DNA of 64,000 nt from Streptomyces sp. SW4 (lineage in GTDB: Bacteria; Actinomycetota; Actinomycetes; Streptomycetales; Streptomycetaceae). The stretch lies in the NCBI GenBank assembly GCA_003248315.1, contig QKWM01000004.1, positions 2,849,001 through 2,913,000 on the forward strand, written 5' to 3'. A program made the translations under genes and the position numbers. The notes under the pieces were generated by a model that searched no databases, was not told the origin of the DNA, and saw only the letters and a program-made list of their open reading frames with translations. Below, in pieces: positions 60,323-64,000 of the stretch (its first letter is position 1; every line of letters begins with the position of its first letter).

Positions 60323-61448
60323 ATGCTCGACGAATCGCTGCTCGACAGCCCCGACGGGCTCGCCGACGCCGACCGCCGCGGCCTGCTCCGCGGCGCCGCG
60401 GAAGCCGGCGCCCGCGTCCGCACCGCCGCCCGGCACGCCGCCGAGGCCGGCGTGGGCGACCTCCGGCCCGACGGCCGCCCCCGCGCCGTCCTGATCGCCG
60501 GCCCCGGCGCCGCCGCCACCCAGGCCGCCGACCTCCTCGGCACGCTGGCCGGCGCCGGCAGCCCCGTGACCCGCCTCGCGCCCACCGGCGTCGCCCCCGC
60601 GGCAGGCGCCCTGCGCTGGGAACTGCCCGGCTGGGCCGGCTCCGTGGACCTGCTGCTGATCGCCACCCCCGACGGCACCGAACCGGGCCTGTCCCTCCTC
60701 GCCGAGCAGGCCTACCGACGCGGCTGCACGGTCGTCGCCGTGGCCCCCGCCCGTTCCCCGCTCAGCGAGACGGTGAACGGCTCCCACGGCCTGTTCATCC
60801 CCATGGCCACGGCCCCCTACGACCAGGAGGAGCCGCTCGCCGCGGCCGCCCCCGGCGTCCTGTGGGCGCTGCTCACTCCGCTCCTCGCCCTCCTGGACCG
60901 CACCGGTCTGCTCAGCGCCCCGCCCGACGCCCTCCAGAAGGTCGCCGACCGGCTGGACCAGGTCGCCGAGCGCTGCGGGCCCGCCATCGCGACGTACAGC
61001 AACCCGGCGAAGACCCTCGCCGCCGAGCTCGCCGACGCCCTGCCCATCGTGTGGACCGAGGGCACCTCGGCCGGCCCGGCGGGCCGCCGCTTCGCCGCCG
61101 CCCTGGCCGAACTGTCCGGCACCCCGGCCGTCGTGGCGGAACTGCCCGAGGCGCTCGCCGCGCACAGCGCCCTGCTCGCCGGCCCCTCGCCGCCGGCGCC
61201 GACCCCGACGACTTCTTCCGCGACCGCGTGGAGGAGCCCCCGCCCTGCACGCGCGCGTGGTGCTCCTGCGCGACCGGCCCATCGGCGGCCTCACCGCCGC
61301 CCCCGCCGCCCGCGACGTCGCCCTCAGCCACGACACGCCGATCAGCGAGCTGGAACCGGAGGCGGGCGGCGAACTGGAGACCCTCGCGGAACTGATCGCC
61401 ATCACGGATTTCGCCGCCGTTTACCTGGCGCTCGCCTCGGGCGCCTGA
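60323..61448 (+). CDS. SIS-domain protein related to bifunctional phosphoglucose/phosphomannose isomerase
   Basis: About 375 residues with bases missing near 61186 and 61230. Double SIS fold: RPRAVLIAGPGAAATQAADL, SVDLLLIATPDGTEPGLSLL, QAYRRGCTVVAVAPARSPLS, IPIVW-like LPIVWTEGTSAGPAGRRFAA. The C terminus (FAAVYLALASGA after ELETLAELIAITD) matches the bacterial PGI/PMI C-terminal domain. ATG 60323 follows GGAGA. With manA next door, it may be a sugar-phosphate isomerase or a regulator; activity is unproven. Confidence 0.85.
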
Positions 61449-61468
61449 TCTCAGGGGGTACTGAGCCC

Positions 61469-61567
61469 CGTACCGCGACGCACGTACCGCGACGCACGTA
61501 CCGCGGCGGACGTACCGCAACCCGCACCGCGGCGGACGTACCGCGACCCGCACCGCGACCCGCACCG
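61469..61567. repeat. 12-14 bp tandem repeats between the SIS gene and manA
   Basis: About eight units: CGTACCGCGACGCA twice, CGTACCGCGGCGGA twice, CGTACCGCAACCC/GCGACCC and GCACCGCG variants. It ends about 22 bp before the manA start and so forms part of its leader. Confidence 0.85.
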
Positions 61568-61588
61568 AAGAACCGGCAGAGAGAACTC

Positions 61589-62738
61589 ATGGACCGCCTC
61601 CACAACACCATCCGCCCCTACGCCTGGGGTTCCACCACCGCGATCCCGGAGCTGCTCGGCGTCGAGCCGACCGGCGAACCGCAGGCGGAGATGTGGATGG
61701 GCGCCCACCCCGGCGCCCCCTCCCGGACCGGCCGGGGGACCCTGGCAGAGGTCGTCGAGGCGGCCCCCGAGCGGGAACTGGGCGCCGAGTCCGTCGCCCG
61801 GTTCGGTCCGCGCCTGCCGTTCCTCCTCAAACTCCTCGCCGCCGGCGCCCCCTCTCCCTCCAGGTCCACCCCGACCTCGAACAGGCCGCGCGGGGCTACG
61901 AGGACGAGGAGCGGCGCGGTGTCCCCGTGGACGCCCCGCACCGCAACTACAAGGACGCCAACCACAAGCCGGAACTGATCTGCGCGCTCACCGAGTTCGA
62001 CGGCCTGTGCGGCTTCCGCGCCCCCGCCGAGACCGCAGACCTGCTCGACGGGCTCGGCGTCGACTCCCTCAAGCCGTACGTCGACCTGCTGCGCGCCCAC
62101 CCCGAGGACGCCGCCCTGCGCGAGGTCCTCACGGCCGTCCTCACCGCCGACCCCGAGGAGATGGCCCGGACCGTCGCCGAGGTCGCCGCCGCGTGCGACC
62201 GCCTCGGCGGTGCGTACGCCCCCTACGCCGACATCGCCCACCACTACCCGGGCGACCCCGGCGTCCTCGCCGCGATGCTCCTCAACCACGTCCGGCTCCA
62301 GCCCGGCGAGGCCCTCTACCTCGGCGCCGGCATCCCGCACGCCTACCTCGACGGTCTCGGCGTCGAGATCATGGCCAACTCCGACAACGTCCTGCGCTGC
62401 GGCCTGACCCCCAAGCACGTCGACGTCCCCGAACTGCTGCGCATCGTCCGCTTCGAGGCGGGCGACCCCGGTGTCCTGCGCCCGGAGGCCGCCCCCGACG
62501 GTGAAGAGGTCTACGACACGCCCATCGACGAGTTCCGGCTCTCCCGCTACGTCCTCCCGAGGGCACCGTCGCCCACGACCTCACCCGCCACACCCCGCAG
62601 ATCCTGCTCTGCACCGCGGGCTCCGTCCGCGTGGGCGAGCACGACCTGACCCCCGGCGGTTCCGTCTTCGTCCCGGCGGGCGAAAACGCACAGGTGTCCG
62701 GGGCCGGGACCCTCTTCCGGGCGACCGTACGACTCTGA
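61589..62738 (+). CDS. manA: Mannose-6-phosphate isomerase
   Basis: Type I zinc isomerase of fructose-6-phosphate and mannose-6-phosphate. About 383 residues; bases missing near 61855 and 62559. RPYAWGSTTAIPELLG, EMWMGAHPGAPS, PLSLQVHPDLEQA with zinc Gln and His, NYKDANHKPELICALTEFDG with zinc Glu, EALYLGAGIPHAYLDGLGVE with zinc His, and a C-terminal cupin (GSVFVPAGENAQVSG). ATG 61589 follows AGAGAGAA. Together with manB and the nucleotidyltransferase it supplies GDP-mannose. Confidence 0.96.
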
Positions 62739-62906
62739 CGCGTACACGGCGGACGTCGGGGCACACGACGCCCCGGCGGGCTGCAACAATGGCGCACCGC
62801 ACGGCACGGGAGCGGCCGACCCGGCATGCCCGGCGCCGGCCGCGCCCCGGGCGGCGTACGCCCCGAGCAGACGAAGATCCGGAAATTCGAAGGGACAACG
62901 CGACCC

Positions 62907-63884
62907 ATGAGCGCGTCAGGCGGCACCAAGGCGATCGTGGCGGCACTGCTCGCCAACCTCTCGATCGCGGTAGCGAAATTCGTGGCGTTCCTCTTCAGCG
63001 GCTCCTCGTCGATGCTCGCCGAGTCCGTGCACTCGGTCGCCGACTCCGGCAACCAGGGCCTGCTCCTGCTCGGCGGCAAGCGGGCCAAGCGCGCCGCCAC
63101 CCCGGAGCACCCGTTCGGCTACGGCCGTGAGCGCTACATCTACGCCTTCCTCGTCTCCATCGTGCTGTTCTCGGTCGGCGGCATGTTCGCCCTCTACGAG
63201 GGCTACGAGAAGATCAAGCACCCGCACGAGATCGAGCACTGGTACTGGCCGGTCGGCGTCCTGGTCTTCGCGATCATCGCCGAGACGATCTCCTTCCGGA
63301 CCGCCATCAAGGAGTCCAACGCCCTGCGCGGCAAGAAGTCCTGGAAGGAGTTCGTCCGCCACGCCAAGGCCCCCGAGCTGCCCGTCGTCCTGCTGGAGGA
63401 CCTCGGCGCCCTGCTCGGCCTGATCCTCGCCCTCGGCGGCGTCGGCCTGGCCCTGCTGACCGGCAACGGCGTCTGGGACGGCATCGGCACCCTCTGCATC
63501 GGCGTCCTGCTCATCCTGATCGCCCTCGTGCTCGCCGCCGAGACCAAGTCGCTGCTGCTCGGCGAGTCCGCGAGCCCCGAGGCGCTGCGGCAGATCGAGG
63601 CCGCCGCCGTCGCCGGCGACACCGTCACCGGCATCATCCACATGCGCACGCTCCACCTCGGCCCCGAGGAGCTGCTCGTCGCCGCCAAGATCGCCGTCCG
63701 CCACGACGGGACGGCCACCGAGATCGCCGCCGCCATCGACGCCGCCGAGTCCCGCATCCGCGAGGCCGTGCCGATCGCCCGCGTCATCTACCTGGAGCCC
63801 GACATCTACAGCGAGTCCGAGGCGGCCAAGGGTCCCGACCGCGACGCCACCCCGGGCGGCCCGACGCCGCACACCGCCCACTGA
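62907..63884 (+). CDS. Cation diffusion facilitator (CDF) transporter
   Basis: 325 residues, intact. Proton-coupled divalent metal efflux. Six membrane helices; first metal site in the SSSMLAESVHSVADSGNQGL helix (Ser/His/Asp pattern), then HPFGYGRERYIYAFLVSIVL and VVLLEDLGALLGLILALGGV with the E-D pair in the second site. Cytoplasmic C-terminal domain has MRTLHLGPEELLVAAKIAV. ATG 62907. A strong hairpin follows. Confidence 0.93.
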   Translation: MSASGGTKAIVAALLANLSIAVAKFVAFLFSGSSSMLAESVHSVADSGNQGLLLLGGKRAKRAATPEHPFGYGRERYIYAFLVSIVLFSVGGMFALYEGYEKIKHPHEIEHWYWPVGVLVFAIIAETISFRTAIKESNALRGKKSWKEFVRHAKAPELPVVLLEDLGALLGLILALGGVGLALLTGNGVWDGIGTLCIGVLLILIALVLAAETKSLLLGESASPEALRQIEAAAVAGDTVTGIIHMRTLHLGPEELLVAAKIAVRHDGTATEIAAAIDAAESRIREAVPIARVIYLEPDIYSESEAAKGPDRDATPGGPTPHTAH

Positions 63885-63902
63885 CGCCTCTCGCACACAC
63901 CG

Positions 63903-63936
63903 ACGGGGCCCGCCGAACCATCTCGGCGGGCCCCGT
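63903..63936. terminator. Terminator after the CDF gene
   Basis: Stem ACGGGGCCCGCCGA (63903-63916), 6-base loop, TCGGCGGGCCCCGT (63923-63936): perfect 14-bp pairing. Confidence 0.8.
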
Positions 63937-63972
63937 TCGTGCATCCGGCACGGCAGGTCCGGTCATGGCACG

Positions 63973-64000
63973 TCAGCGCACGTCGCTCAGCACCTCCAGG
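63973..64000 (-). CDS. Possible 3' end of a minus-strand gene cut by the window edge
   Basis: Only 28 bases. On the minus strand they read LEVLSDVR then TGA (63973-63975). The facing terminator-like hairpin at 63903-63936 is compatible with a convergent gene. Too short to identify. Confidence 0.25.

Noticed and set aside
59657..61405. 582-residue minus-strand frame opposite the Trm112-like and SIS genes
   Set aside because: Shadow of the SIS gene and of the repeat array; no domain recognised.
1..64000. Programmed frameshifting or true pseudogenes to explain the broken genes
   Set aside because: Breaks occur in 35 unrelated genes, all by loss of one base in G/C runs, including core genes. 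No slippery-site pattern or stimulatory structure recurs.

Overview
The window is a stretch of chromosome from a Streptomyces. It is very GC-rich with strong third-position G/C bias, frequent GTG and TTG starts and ATGA/GTGA gene overlaps. It carries lineage markers: whiB, a SigB-type sigma factor with its partner switch, a histidine-utilisation operon, F420 genes, and a LytR-CpsA-Psr cluster. From memory, gene order resembles the S. coelicolor core region around SCO3077 to SCO3024; I could not run a comparison. No prophage, insertion sequence, CRISPR array, tRNA or rRNA was seen.

Data quality shapes every annotation here. By hand I count about 78 places in 35 genes where the protein continues only if one base is added. 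All are missing bases, never extra ones, and nearly all sit in G or C runs of 3 to 6. With those bases restored each gene has a length divisible by three and a full-length family product. I read this as systematic homopolymer contraction in the assembly, not gene decay, so broken genes are given as one CDS across the breaks. Those breaks, not biology, are why so many shadow reading frames are open.

Layout. 1-3438: end of cystathionine beta-synthase, a small membrane protein (-), an RpiR-family regulator and a membrane protein. 3532-10588: a PLP-dependent decarboxylase divergent from a histidine operon (hutU, M20 amidohydrolase, hutF, hutI). 10612-14862: an unusual sigma-like/zinc-finger/membrane/lectin fusion, then sigI divergent from its STAS antagonist and anti-sigma kinase. 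15054-22845: POT peptide transporter, two-component system, GtrA, then purK-purE-dipeptidase. 22776-26616: ene-reductase/MerR pair, a dead dipeptidase paralogue, VOC and CGNR proteins. 26755-30121: UDP-glucose dehydrogenase, acyl-CoA dehydrogenase, thioesterase. 30241-43587: five LCP ligases with a glycosyltransferase, a TIGR03089 protein, a secreted PGRP-type amidase and a sugar nucleotidyltransferase, a cell-surface glycopolymer locus. 44126-47437: DNA glycosylase and F420 genes fbiB-fbiA. 47508-48988: cysteine dioxygenase and whiB. 49216-57730: a giant membrane glycosyltransferase, DUF5719 protein, metallopeptidase-like protein, DUF3499 protein and lactate permease. 57810-62738: mannose-phosphate operon (manB, Trm112-like, SIS protein, manA). 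62907-63884: CDF transporter.

Intergenic DNA is rich in short tandem repeats (14-36 bp units) and has one dispersed element in three copies. The most interesting leads are the sigma/anti-sigma/lectin fusion next to sigI, the dipeptidase that has lost all six metal ligands, the M20 enzyme sitting where HutG is expected, the inverted repeat over the hutU promoter, and the pentapeptide-like 15-bp repeat array ahead of lldP.
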